Source: Candidatus Saccharimonadota bacterium (GTDB taxonomy: Bacteria > Patescibacteriota > Saccharimonadia > Saccharimonadales > Saccharimonadaceae). Taken from it: a stretch of DNA of 64,000 bases. Shown here one piece after another: positions 9,727 through 18,885 of the stretch. The position numbers and the translations under genes were made by a program. The notes under the pieces are model-generated. The model was not told where the DNA came from. It ran no database searches and worked only from the letters and a program-made list of their open reading frames with translations. The stretch lies in the NCBI GenBank assembly GCA_017431105.1, contig JAFRLS010000003.1, positions 124,001-188,000 of the forward strand, written 5' to 3'. Each line of letters begins with the position of its first letter. Positions within the stretch are counted from its first letter, which is position 1.

Positions 9727-10449
9727 ATGAGTAATGTGGTTGAAGTAAATCATTTTAAAATGGTTTTTGGTGACAAAACTGTCATCAAAGATTTATCGTT
9801 CACGGTTAAAAAAGGTGAAATTTTTGGTTTGCTTGGCGCTAACGGTTCTGGCAAAACTACTACTATTAGGGCCCTACTTGGTTTCTATCATCCAACTGGT
9901 GGCGAACTTCTGATTGAGGGTAAAAAATATGACCCTGAGGATTTGAAGGTTACAGTTGGTTATTTACCAGAAGAACGCGGCCTTTATCGTAAAGAAACTG
10001 TAATTGATACGATGGTGTATTTTGGTGAACTCAAAAGTCTAAAGAACCCACTTGAATGGAGTCAAAAATATTTAGCGCGCGTTGGCTTGTCTGACAAAGC
10101 CGATCAAAAAATCGAAAAACTATCAAGCGGTCAACAACAAAAAATTCAGCTTGGTATCACAATCATGAATAATCCAAAACTTTTAATTCTTGACGAGCCA
10201 ACCAAAGGTTTTGACCCAATGAACCGCCGCCTTTTGATGGAAATTATCGAAGAGCTCCACAAAAAAGGTACTTCTATTATTATGATCACACATTACATGG
10301 ATGAAGTTGAACAACTTTGCGACCGTGCTTTGCTTTTGAAAGATGGCGTAGCTAGAGCTTACGGCACTATCGCCGAAATCAAAAAAGAATTCAAAGGTAA
10401 AAGCCTAGATCAAATTTTCGTAGATGTTTATGGAGATGATTATGAATAA
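9727..10449 (+). CDS. ABC transporter ATP-binding protein (NatA/CcmA-like)
   Basis: 240 residues, one nucleotide-binding domain. Walker A GANGSGKTTT, signature LSSGQQQKIQ, Walker B LLILDEP and the switch histidine in MITHYMDE are all present. The type fits ABC-2 exporters. A TACAAT -10 box ends exactly 6 nt before the ATG, suggesting a leaderless message. The 3' end overlaps the permease gene by 8 nt, so the two form one transporter. The substrate is not predictable; Na+ or drug export is the known role of close relatives. Confidence 0.9.
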   Translation: MSNVVEVNHFKMVFGDKTVIKDLSFTVKKGEIFGLLGANGSGKTTTIRALLGFYHPTGGELLIEGKKYDPEDLKVTVGYLPEERGLYRKETVIDTMVYFGELKSLKNPLEWSQKYLARVGLSDKADQKIEKLSSGQQQKIQLGITIMNNPKLLILDEPTKGFDPMNRRLLMEIIEELHKKGTSIIMITHYMDEVEQLCDRALLLKDGVARAYGTIAEIKKEFKGKSLDQIFVDVYGDDYE

Positions 10450-11638
10450 AAATATTTTGAAAGTCGCTAAATTTGAGATCGTCAGACAACTTAAAAAGCC
10501 CGCTTTCTGGGCAGCTACACTTTTAATCCCGTTGCTCATTGGCTTCATCTACTTTATTAGTTTTATCTCCGCTCAAAGCGTAGACACCGAGGTCCATTTT
10601 GACGAAAACACCAAAATCGCTATCACGGACGATGCTGGCATTTTGGATTCTAACGTACCATATATTATTAATGGCGATAAGGAATATGGCATCGAAATGG
10701 TCAAAAACGGCGAAGTAGATTTGTATTTCTACATTCCAGCCGATTTTGCCGAGTCTAAAAAAGCTGAGTTTTATCACATTTCCGAAGGGTTAGAAATTTT
10801 TAACACTGATGGCAATATTATTAAAGTGATTCTATCTCAAAATTCTGCCAGCCGGGTAGATGAACTTGACGTGATTGCATTAAGCGGCGATTATGAAGTT
10901 GTCGACAAAAAAATTACCAAGGACGGTGCCGACTCTAATGCGCTTGGCAAAGCTATTATCCCGTTCTTTATTGGCATCGTGTTTTTTATGTTTATTGCTC
11001 TTTGCGGCAATAGATTCTTACTTACCGTAGTGGAAGAAAAAGAAAACCGCATCAGCGAAATGATTTTAACTTCCATCTCATCCAAGCATTTAATCGTTGG
11101 TAAAATTATTGCTTTGCTTATACTGGGTTTAGTCCAAATTGCAGCACTTGTTATTCCGATTCTCCTTTTAATTTTCGCTAAGCGAAATGATGGTTTCATC
11201 GCGCCAATCCTAGCGATGATCGAAATAGACCCAGTATCAATTACATTAAGCATCTTACTATTTTCGGCTTCAGCGGTTTTGTATGCTGGGGTTTGTGTGC
11301 TCGTAGGCTCATTAGTCTCCACTGCAAGAGATGCCTCATCGTTTATCGGTCCAGCCATTATTTGTATGGTGTTTCCGCTTTATTTCATGCAAATGTTCAT
11401 GGTGGAACCGAATTTAATTGTACAAATTTTCACTTATTTCCCGCTTTCGGCGCCAGTGGCCTTGATGCTTCGGAATGGTTTTGGCACCATTACTACATTG
11501 GAATTTTGTATTGGCATCGCCGTAGTAACAGTATCTGCTGTTATAGCGATTAGGCTCGCAGTTAAAACTTTTCAGAAAAACGCCATTAACTTTTCAGTTG
11601 CTTTACCAAAATTCTTGCAGAAGAAAAAATCTAGATAA
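10442..11638 (+). CDS. ABC-2 type transporter permease (NatB-like)
   Basis: 398 residues starting at MNKNILK, six codons into the longest open frame, where the start overlaps the ATPase gene end. Topology: one N-terminal membrane segment (about residues 23-45), a large extracytoplasmic domain of about 130 residues, then five hydrophobic segments in the C-terminal half, with ENRISEMILTSISSKHLIVGKIIALL typical of the ABC-2 / NatB core. It forms the membrane partner of the preceding ATPase. Confidence 0.88.
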   Translation: MNKNILKVAKFEIVRQLKKPAFWAATLLIPLLIGFIYFISFISAQSVDTEVHFDENTKIAITDDAGILDSNVPYIINGDKEYGIEMVKNGEVDLYFYIPADFAESKKAEFYHISEGLEIFNTDGNIIKVILSQNSASRVDELDVIALSGDYEVVDKKITKDGADSNALGKAIIPFFIGIVFFMFIALCGNRFLLTVVEEKENRISEMILTSISSKHLIVGKIIALLILGLVQIAALVIPILLLIFAKRNDGFIAPILAMIEIDPVSITLSILLFSASAVLYAGVCVLVGSLVSTARDASSFIGPAIICMVFPLYFMQMFMVEPNLIVQIFTYFPLSAPVALMLRNGFGTITTLEFCIGIAVVTVSAVIAIRLAVKTFQKNAINFSVALPKFLQKKKSR

Positions 11639-11698
11639 GATCTAATACGATAAATAATTGCCATATACCAGGCTTAATGTGATATTCACAAAACTAAT

Positions 11699-11727
11699 TT
11701 GACAAAAATGCAATTATGCGCTATAAT
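11699..11727 (+). promoter_or_regulatory. Consensus sigma-70-type promoter
   Basis: TTGACA (11699-11704), a 17-nt spacer, and TATAAT (11722-11727): a perfect consensus. It drives a leader of roughly 55 nt that contains a 7-bp hairpin (TCGAAAA / TTTTCGA, 11741-11760), then the 88-codon gene. It is the strongest-looking promoter in the window. Confidence 0.85.
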
Positions 11728-11791
11728 TAAATAGTCCTGATCGAAAACATCGCTTTTCGACTGGCGAATATTATAGAAAGAGGTGAAAAGC

Positions 11792-12058
11792 ATGAGAGGA
11801 GACTATGATATCCCCCGTACTGGCCTAAGCATCACGTTCGATCACAATCGCGACGACTATCACAGAGGACATGGACTTCACTGCCATGTAGTATCTGGTT
11901 ATTCCAGAATTGCCTCTGTCAATTTAGAGTCGCTCACGGTTATGGCGGGCTCATTGGACGGCAAAGATGGTAGACTGGCCATGGATTGGATTCGGGAAAA
12001 TGCCTACACTCTTAAGAGTGACGCCGAATATTGGCGGGAAAATGGCTCCACTTGGTAA
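11792..12058 (+). CDS. Small protein of unknown function, 88 residues
   Basis: Start chosen at the ATG at 11792, six bases after a GAGGTG ribosome-binding site; a GTG nine bases upstream is also in frame. It is a soluble, histidine- and aspartate-rich protein, with HNRDDYHRGHGLHCHVV near the N-terminus and MDWIRENAYTLKSDAEYWREN at the C-terminus. The layout (HxH segment, then a tail with WI..N...L) loosely resembles small DUF4160-type proteins, but I would not assign it. Monocistronic: perfect promoter, hairpin-bearing leader, own terminator. Confidence 0.75.
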   Translation: MRGDYDIPRTGLSITFDHNRDDYHRGHGLHCHVVSGYSRIASVNLESLTVMAGSLDGKDGRLAMDWIRENAYTLKSDAEYWRENGSTW

Positions 12059-12081
12059 TCTGATCCATCATGCAAACCCCA

Positions 12082-12112
12082 GCCCCAAGATTAAATCTTG
12101 GGGCATTTTTTA
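12082..12112 (+). terminator. Intrinsic terminator of the 88-codon gene
   Basis: Hairpin GCCCCAAGAT-TAA-ATCTTGGGGC (12082-12104) followed by a run of T from 12106, about 25 nt after the stop codon. Confidence 0.9.
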
Positions 12113-12305
12113 TCGAAAATCTCAAGAATCATTGTAATCTGGTGCGACGTTTTTGCTACGCAAAAACTATGGCACCATTCGTCGCCTCAAAAAATCCAAA
12201 ATAAATTTTGGATTTTTACTCGGCTCCTCTGGTGCCCAGAACAGGACTTGCTCGCGAAGCGCCAAGTCCCCACTAAAAAAGCCTCACTAGAGGCTATAAG
12301 TATCG
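12113..12305. other. Non-coding stretch with several hairpins and a copy of the tRNA 3' end
   Basis: No gene seen. It contains: a nested hairpin TGGTGC/GCACCA around GTTTTTG/CAAAAAC (about 12139-12177); a perfect AT-rich hairpin AAAATCCAAAA/TTTTGGATTTT (about 12191-12216); a 21-nt near-exact copy of the neighbouring tRNA-Leu 3' end (12230-12250, one mismatch) continuing into a GGACTTG/CAAGTCC hairpin (12244-12269); and GCCTC/GAGGC followed on the minus strand by T6 (12294-12275), which fits as the tRNA terminator. Confidence 0.7.
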
Positions 12306-12390
12306 TGGTGCCCGGAACAGGACTTGAACCTGCACACCTTTCGGCATATGCTCCTAAGGCATACGTGTATACCAATTTCACCATCCGGGC
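12306..12390 (-). tRNA. tRNA-Leu, anticodon UAG
   Basis: Read on the minus strand: acceptor GCCCGGA pairs with TCCGGGC; the anticodon arm TATGC/GCATA encloses loop CTTAGGA, giving anticodon TAG, which reads CUN leucine codons; there is a long class II variable arm GCC-GAAA-GGT; T-loop TTCAAGT. The terminal CCA is encoded (12308-12306). A TATAAT box lies 8 nt upstream of the 5' end (12404-12399). Confidence 0.93.
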
Positions 12391-12416
12391 GTGTTATTAT
12401 TATAGCATAAAGCATC

Positions 12417-12444
12417 AAAAAGGCGAACTTAACGTTCGCCTTTT
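12417..12444. terminator. Bidirectional hairpin between the sortase-signal gene and tRNA-Leu
   Basis: AGGCGAA-loop-TTCGCCT (12421-12441) flanked by A-run and T-run on opposite sides, so it can terminate the minus-strand gene that ends at 12449 before the tRNA promoter. Confidence 0.8.
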
Positions 12445-12448
12445 CATA

Positions 12449-12916
12449 TTATATCTCGCGTTTACTCATCGCATAAGCGGTGGCACTAGCAGTGATTAAC
12501 CCAGCTACAATCGCCAACATTAGACCATCCTCTGGACCAGTATTTGGCATAGAACTGGTTGAGCTTGTCTTAGTACTAGATTCAGAAGATTCAGTGGTCT
12601 TCGTAGAAATACTACCAATCGTAGAACTTTTATCTTCACTCTTTTTCTCAGTTTCTTTTTTCGATTCTTCCCCAGAATCTTTTTTGCCCTCTTCGTCTTT
12701 TTTATCTTTTTCGCTTTTAATATTTTCTTCACCTTCGATTTCGGTGTTAATTGAGAAAGAAGAATTTTCCGTCTCGCTAATACTCTGGCGAGCTGGTTTA
12801 TTTGTTGCTACTACCACGATTGAAACGATGAGTAGCAAAATCAAAATCACAGTCACTACTATAATGGCAATGATTTTGCGACGCTCTTTTTTCTCTGCCT
12901 CACTATAATAATACAT
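12449..12916 (-). CDS. Surface protein with N-terminal anchor and C-terminal sortase-type sorting signal
   Basis: 155 residues. A transmembrane helix lies at about residues 14-37. A disordered linker of about 75 residues follows, very rich in Ser, Glu, Lys and Thr. The C-terminus has the architecture of a sortase substrate: SSMPNTGPEDG, then a hydrophobic stretch (LMLAIVAGLITASATAYAM), then a charged tail SKREI. MPNTG is a variant of LPxTG. No globular domain is present, so it may be a spacer or stalk. No sortase gene is visible in this window. A ribosome-binding site (AAGGAG) precedes the ATG, with a TATAAT box further up. Confidence 0.7.
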   Translation of the reverse strand: MYYYSEAEKKERRKIIAIIVVTVILILLLIVSIVVVATNKPARQSISETENSSFSINTEIEGEENIKSEKDKKDEEGKKDSGEESKKETEKKSEDKSSTIGSISTKTTESSESSTKTSSTSSMPNTGPEDGLMLAIVAGLITASATAYAMSKREI

Positions 12917-12990
12917 AAAAAAACTCCTTATACTTTAATTATATCACACAAAAATTAAAAAGTCAATTACGATAACATAAAGCGTAAGTA

Positions 12991-13515
12991 TTATCTATAG
13001 TAAATAGAGATTTTAGCACCAGCATAGGTATTGGTTTTTTGAAGAGTGACACCGTCAAAAGTTGGCGCTTCACCCGGGTGAGATAACACCAAAACTCCAC
13101 CATTATTCAGTAACTCAACTAAATGTTGCACTTTCGCGGTATCAAAATTATTATAGGGTGGATCAGCTAGAATAATATCAAAACATCTGTTGTTGAAGTA
13201 TTTTTCAGCATCACCAACAATCACCTCTGTCTGGCCATTCAAATTTAGTTTATCTAAATTCTTTTTAATAATTTGTGCGGCAGCAGATGATTTTTCGATA
13301 AAAGTAACAGATTCTGCCCCGCGCGACAGCGCTTCGATCCCAAGTGCACCGGAACCAGCAAAGGCGTCCAAGACTTTTGCGCCAGGAAGATTAAAAGCTA
13401 ACATATTAAAAAGTGCCAGCTTTTCTCTTGCTCCCATTGGGTGCGTACCAGACCCAGGCGTCAAAATCTCTTGCCCACGATATCTTCCAGAAGTAATTTT
13501 AATACTATTTTTCAT
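12991..13515 (-). CDS. rsmD: 16S rRNA (guanine-N2)-methyltransferase RsmD
   Basis: 174 residues. SAM-dependent methylation of G966 (E. coli numbering) in 16S rRNA. Rossmann methyltransferase motif I is VLDAFAGSGALGIEALSRGA and catalytic motif IV is DPPYNNF. The N-terminal ITSGRYRGQEI-TPGSGTHPMGAREKLALFNML matches the RsmD family. The gene directly follows recG (1 nt), in the minus-strand trmD-recG-rsmD run. Confidence 0.92.
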   Translation of the reverse strand: MKNSIKITSGRYRGQEILTPGSGTHPMGAREKLALFNMLAFNLPGAKVLDAFAGSGALGIEALSRGAESVTFIEKSSAAAQIIKKNLDKLNLNGQTEVIVGDAEKYFNNRCFDIILADPPYNNFDTAKVQHLVELLNNGGVLVLSHPGEAPTFDGVTLQKTNTYAGAKISIYYR

Positions 13516-13516
13516 C

Positions 13517-15532
13517 TTAATTCAAAGTTGTTAATTGTTGATACCTAGAAATGCCAGCCATTAGCTCTTTATATTTTAACATATTTTCGCCACTTTGTAA
13601 AAACTTCTCCACATCAGCTTGGGCCTGGTGAATCAATTTTGTATCAGATAAGGACGCAATTCTTAAATCTAACACCCCGTGTTGCAAAGCGCCATAAATC
13701 TCGCCTGGCCCACGCAATTTCAAATCTACTTCGGCCAAATGAAAGCCGTCGGTCGATTTTTCTAGTTCGCGCAAACGCCTAGATGGCTCGGCGTCACCAT
13801 TCGTAAGTAAATAGCAAAACGATTTAACGCTCCCACGCCCTACGCGGCCACGTAATTGGTGTAATTGTGCTAAGCCGTAGTTTTCAGCGTCTTCAATCAC
13901 TATCAAGGTTGCATTTGGTACATCTACACCCACTTCCACCACAGTGGTAGAGACTAAGATTTGAATTAGCCCACGTGAAAATTTATCCATAATTTCGTCT
14001 TTTTCCGCCGGCCTCATACGACCATGCAAAAATTCGATTTTGGCTTTTGGAAAGATTTTTCTCAACTTCTCGCAGCGCGATTTCACCGAAGTAGTTTCGG
14101 TACGTGGGTTGTCGTCAATTGCCTTACAAATCCAGTAAATCTGCTGCCTACTATTCAAAATTTCTTGCATTTTTGGATAAAGTTGTGGTTTTGCCTCAAC
14201 CCCTTCCAAAATATGTGTCTCGATTGGCTGTCGACCTTTCGGCAGCTCGTTTAGTACCGAAACATCTAGGTCACCAAATACCGTGAGCTGTAAAGAACGC
14301 GGAATTGGCGTGGCTGTCATCGCGAGTAAATGTGGAGCCAAACCGGAAGGTGATTTTAAAAGTAATTTTTGCCTTTGTTCTACACCAAAACGATGTTGTT
14401 CGTCAATTACTACAAGCGCTAGATTTTTAAATTCCGTGTCGTCCGTTAGCAATGCGTGTGTACCAATTACTAAATCAATTTCCCCAGTTACAATCCGCTT
14501 TTTTAACTCGGCTTTATTTTTGGTTGCACCGGTAAGGAGGGCGACTTTTACGCCGAATCCATTTAGCAAGTTTGATAACCCCTCGTAATGTTGATTTGCT
14601 AAAATCGCAGTAGGCGCAAGCAGCGCGGTTTGGCAACGTGATAGATATGCCTCGTAAACAGCCATTGCTGCCACTATAGTTTTACCAGAACCTACATCTC
14701 CTTGTAGAAGTCGATTCATCGGCGTTGCTTTTTCCATGTTTTTAAATATTTCCCATGCCGCTAACCTCTGAGCATTGGTTAATTTGAACGGTAATCTTGC
14801 AACAAAATCACGGATTTTTTCAGCGTCAAATGGTATATCTACAGCTTTTAATTTTTCATTTTCGCGTCGATTTAATTTTGCGGCCAGGATTAGCTCATAC
14901 AATTCCTCATAGGCCAGATAGTTACGGGCTTCCTCGGTATCTTTAATAGAGTTTGGAAAATGTGCCAAAAAGAGCGCCTCTTTACGTTCCCCTGATTTCA
15001 CATTTGGTAACAAATCTGGTATTTCGCTAAACCTATTACGCGAATTTCTGATTAATCTCTTAAAATTTGCTGATTTTAATGCCCCATGAGCTATATAAAT
15101 TGGGTTTAAAGCTGAAGTTGGATCAACATCAGTTACTAATGTTGCTGATGGTGATGTAATCTGGAATCGCCCATTTTTCAATTCATACATACCGGCAAAA
15201 TAGTACTCTTTATCTAGTGTAAATTGTCGTAAACGATAACTTTGGTTAAACCAAACTACCTTTACGTCACCAGTCGCATCGTGTATCATTCCCTCGGTGA
15301 TTGATAGGTTGCGTTTTCTTGCCCTTCTCGTTGATAATGAATCTATTTTACCTTTTATTACTACTTTTCCGGGGCGCATTTCTTGAATAGAAGTAGCCGC
15401 CTGAAAGCTTTCGTAAGTCCTCGGTAAATTGTAAAAAAAATCCCTTACGGTTTTTATGCCGTATTTTTTTAATATCTCGGCCGTCTTTGGTCCGATACCC
15501 TTTAGCTCCTCTACGTCAGCAAACAAATTCAT
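13517..15532 (-). CDS. recG: ATP-dependent DNA helicase RecG
   Basis: 671 residues from MNLFADVEELKGIGPKTAE (ATG 15532); the open frame extends nine codons upstream within trmD. An N-terminal wedge/OB domain (LxGIGPKTAEIL..YGIKTVRDFFYNLPRTYE) is followed by superfamily 2 helicase motifs: Walker A LLQGDVGSGKT, the DEQHRFGVEQRQKL box characteristic of RecG, MTATPIPRSL, and QLHQLRGRVGRG near the C-terminus. It remodels stalled forks and Holliday junctions. The start overlaps the trmD stop by 4 nt. Confidence 0.96.
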   Translation of the reverse strand: MNLFADVEELKGIGPKTAEILKKYGIKTVRDFFYNLPRTYESFQAATSIQEMRPGKVVIKGKIDSLSTRRARKRNLSITEGMIHDATGDVKVVWFNQSYRLRQFTLDKEYYFAGMYELKNGRFQITSPSATLVTDVDPTSALNPIYIAHGALKSANFKRLIRNSRNRFSEIPDLLPNVKSGERKEALFLAHFPNSIKDTEEARNYLAYEELYELILAAKLNRRENEKLKAVDIPFDAEKIRDFVARLPFKLTNAQRLAAWEIFKNMEKATPMNRLLQGDVGSGKTIVAAMAVYEAYLSRCQTALLAPTAILANQHYEGLSNLLNGFGVKVALLTGATKNKAELKKRIVTGEIDLVIGTHALLTDDTEFKNLALVVIDEQHRFGVEQRQKLLLKSPSGLAPHLLAMTATPIPRSLQLTVFGDLDVSVLNELPKGRQPIETHILEGVEAKPQLYPKMQEILNSRQQIYWICKAIDDNPRTETTSVKSRCEKLRKIFPKAKIEFLHGRMRPAEKDEIMDKFSRGLIQILVSTTVVEVGVDVPNATLIVIEDAENYGLAQLHQLRGRVGRGSVKSFCYLLTNGDAEPSRRLRELEKSTDGFHLAEVDLKLRGPGEIYGALQHGVLDLRIASLSDTKLIHQAQADVEKFLQSGENMLKYKELMAGISRYQQLTTLN

Positions 15533-16176
15533 AATTTGCCAGAATGTTCCTTGCGCCACCTATCTATTTCGCCATGGTTACCAGATAGTAAAATTTCTGG
15601 TACTTCCATACCACGAAATTCTGCTGGCTTAGTATATTGTGGGTATTCTAAATTATCTCCGTCCGAAAATGATTCAATTTCGGCAGAAGTTTCGCCCCCA
15701 AGCACTCCAGGGATCAAGCGCACCACCGAATCGATAATAATCAGTGCCGGCAATTCCCCACCCGTGAGCACGTACTTACCAAGTGAAATTTTGTAATCCA
15801 CAATCGACAGAATTCTTTCATCATACCCCTCGTAATGCGGGCATAAAATGATATAATGAGCATCTATAGGCAACTCTTTTGCTAACTTTTGATTCCAGAT
15901 TTCACCTACCGGGGTTGGCAAGATTACTTTTGCCTCCGGATCTTTCGCTTTCACTGATTCGATCGCTGTAAACACTGGCTCACACCTAAGCAACATTCCA
16001 TCACCACCACCATATGGTGTATCGTCTACAGATTTATGTGGTCCCAAACCAAAATCTCTTAGATTTACAAAATCAAACTCGGCTAAACCTTTATCTACTG
16101 CCTTCCACATCATTGAAGTTTTAAGATAAGGCTCAATCGCCTCACGAAACAATGTAATAATGGTGAATTTAATCAT
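15529..16176 (-). CDS. trmD: tRNA (guanine-N1)-methyltransferase TrmD
   Basis: 215 residues. It methylates G37 of tRNAs next to the anticodon, preventing frameshifting. SPOUT-fold landmarks: FDFVNLRDFGLGPHKSVDDTPYGGGDGM, LCPHYEGYDERI, and the trefoil-knot segment LTGGELPALIIIDSVVRLIPGVLG. It starts the trmD-recG-rsmD group. A TATAAT box ends 7 nt before the ATG, so this message is probably leaderless, starting just after the terminator of the upstream small RNA. Confidence 0.96.
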   Translation of the reverse strand: MIKFTIITLFREAIEPYLKTSMMWKAVDKGLAEFDFVNLRDFGLGPHKSVDDTPYGGGDGMLLRCEPVFTAIESVKAKDPEAKVILPTPVGEIWNQKLAKELPIDAHYIILCPHYEGYDERILSIVDYKISLGKYVLTGGELPALIIIDSVVRLIPGVLGGETSAEIESFSDGDNLEYPQYTKPAEFRGMEVPEILLSGNHGEIDRWRKEHSGKL

Positions 16177-16189
16177 ACTCTAGATTATA

Positions 16190-16343
16190 ACACAAAGAAA
16201 CCGGTCTTCCGACCGGTTCCGCGCTGATGCGCGCCCACCCTTGGGGCACATTGGTTTGTTTTAATCCGCTGTTTGTTTTATTAATGTAAGTCTCCACACT
16301 CCACTAACTAGTCAGTGGAACCCCTTGTGAAGCGTACCAGCTT
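16190..16343 (-). ncRNA. Candidate structured small RNA between obg and trmD, about 150 nt
   Basis: On the minus strand, a consensus-like promoter is followed by about 150 nt without an ORF and then a strong terminator. The 5' domain folds as nested helices: GTAAG/CTTAC, CTTCACA/TGTGGAG (7 bp with one G-U), and a TCCACT/AGTGGA hairpin. The 3' domain has an A-rich linker, a GCCCC/GGGC-type hairpin, CGCGC-ATCA-GCGCG, and the terminator. I could not match it to tmRNA, RNase P, SRP RNA or a known riboswitch. 6S RNA is not excluded. Confidence 0.65.
16199..16218 (-). terminator. Intrinsic terminator of the small RNA
   Basis: AACCGGTC-GGAA-GACCGGTT hairpin (8 bp, GNRA-like loop), followed on the minus strand by TCTTT. 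Confidence 0.85.
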
Positions 16344-16349
16344 ACCTCT

Positions 16350-16378
16350 ATAATAAAGCATAAGCGGCAATTTGTCAA
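16350..16378 (-). promoter_or_regulatory. Promoter of the small RNA
   Basis: Minus strand: TTGACA (16378-16373), a 17-nt spacer, and TATTAT (16355-16350). It begins only 9 nt after the obg stop codon, and no ORF follows before the terminator, which argues for an RNA gene. Confidence 0.8.
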
Positions 16379-16387
16379 GAGCGCTTT

Positions 16388-17773
<1,386 letters not shown>

Positions 17774-17805
17774 CTATATCATACTTTAGCTAAAAAGTCA
17801 AAGTT

Positions 17806-18885
17806 CTAATGGATATACCATAAACTAGCAGCGGCGCTTGCTGGGATTATAGAACGAATCGCACGGAAAGGTTGATAATTATAATTCATCTCTGTAGCAA
17901 CGATAGACCCGTCTGGATTTACCGCTTCGACATAGCCAACGTGGCCATACCAACCCGCGCTACTTTGGAATACAGCACCAGGTGCTGGATTGTGATCCAC
18001 TAAGTAACCGGCCGCAGCAGCACGAACCCCCCAAGAACTAGCATTTCCTAAATTAGATGGTAAGTCTTGACGGTTATACCAAGCCCATTGCGTACATTGA
18101 CCACGCCCATATGGACCGCCTAAATCGTAGAACCAACCGATTACTTCGATATTTTGCCGCATAGAGGTATCGCCTAGGTACGTGTAGTAGTAGGTCGTCG
18201 TTTGCACTGGTGGGACATATTCTGGTCGTTCTTCCTCGGGTAACTCTCCTCCCTTAATTAAAATCCGCATCCCTTCAGATATGCCAGATACTTCTAGATC
18301 ATTTAACGCGATAATCTCAGCTTCCGATGACCCATATCTAGAAACTATATCATCGATTGAATCATCAGATTGTACCATATATACAATACCACCAACGCTT
18401 GGTAGATATAGTAGGTCGCCAACAGATATATCGGTATCTTTTTTATCGTTGGACCACCTTATTTGGTCAGTAGTAATTTTATATCTGGATGCAATACTTT
18501 CCATAGTATCACCTTCTTGTACGGTGTATTTTATAACTCCGCGCGAGACGGCTATATTGGTGATGTTTGGCTTCTCGAGCTTACTGAGAGAGGTTTGTCC
18601 AGCATCCCGCATAGAAGTAACCACTACGTAGTTAGAGGCCACGTCAGAGGCACTGGCTAAGCCTAATACGTCGGATAAATCTGCTACCACATATAATGCT
18701 GATAATTGGTCGACTGAAACTTTATATCCATTTTCGGCAAAAGTGTTCAAACTGAGGTTTATGTTGGAATTTTGTTTTTCAATTGAGCCAACAAAAACCA
18801 ATAACAAAGTAACAATGCCAGCAATAAAATAGGGCAAAATTGTTCTGAGTCGTCGTATATCAATTTTACGTTTTTTCTTCATCAT
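17806..18885 (-). CDS. Envelope peptidoglycan hydrolase: LysM repeats plus CHAP domain
   Basis: 359 residues. An N-terminal basic stretch and signal-anchor helix (about residues 13-32) is followed by LysM-like repeats (YTVQEGDTMESIASRYKITTDQIRWSN; VYMVQSDDSIDDIVSRYGSSEAEIIALND), a short linker, and a C-terminal CHAP domain with catalytic cysteine in RGQCTQWAWYNR and histidine in GHVGYVE. CHAP enzymes are amidases or endopeptidases of the cell wall. The start overlaps the stop of the RuvX-MltG gene (ATGA), so two wall enzymes are translationally coupled. It may act on self wall at division or on a host wall. Confidence 0.87.
   Translation of the reverse strand: MMKKKRKIDIRRLRTILPYFIAGIVTLLLVFVGSIEKQNSNINLSLNTFAENGYKVSVDQLSALYVVADLSDVLGLASASDVASNYVVVTSMRDAGQTSLSKLEKPNITNIAVSRGVIKYTVQEGDTMESIASRYKITTDQIRWSNDKKDTDISVGDLLYLPSVGGIVYMVQSDDSIDDIVSRYGSSEAEIIALNDLEVSGISEGMRILIKGGELPEEERPEYVPPVQTTTYYYTYLGDTSMRQNIEVIGWFYDLGGPYGRGQCTQWAWYNRQDLPSNLGNASSWGVRAAAAGYLVDHNPAPGAVFQSSAGWYGHVGYVEAVNPDGSIVATEMNYNYQPFRAIRSIIPASAAASLWYIH

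Noticed and set aside
10891..11358. 155-codon ORF antisense to the ABC-2 permease
   Set aside because: Shadow of a well-supported membrane protein with the correct domain features on the plus strand.
12098..12499. 133-codon plus-strand ORF across the tRNA-Leu region
   Set aside because: It reads through a tRNA, two terminator hairpins and the end of another gene; no start signal.
12480..12908. Plus-strand ORF of 142 codons antisense to the sortase-signal gene
   Set aside because: It is the complement of a low-complexity Ser/Glu/Lys region; the minus-strand protein has the ribosome site, anchor helix and sorting signal.
16190..16343. SRP RNA, tmRNA or RNase P RNA
   Set aside because: No SRP AGCAGCC/GGAA arrangement, no tRNA-like ends or tag frame, and too short for RNase P. 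6S RNA could neither be shown nor excluded.
16190..16343. Riboswitch or attenuator leader of trmD
   Set aside because: trmD has its own -10 box 7 nt before the ATG, after the terminator, and the upstream unit has a separate promoter.
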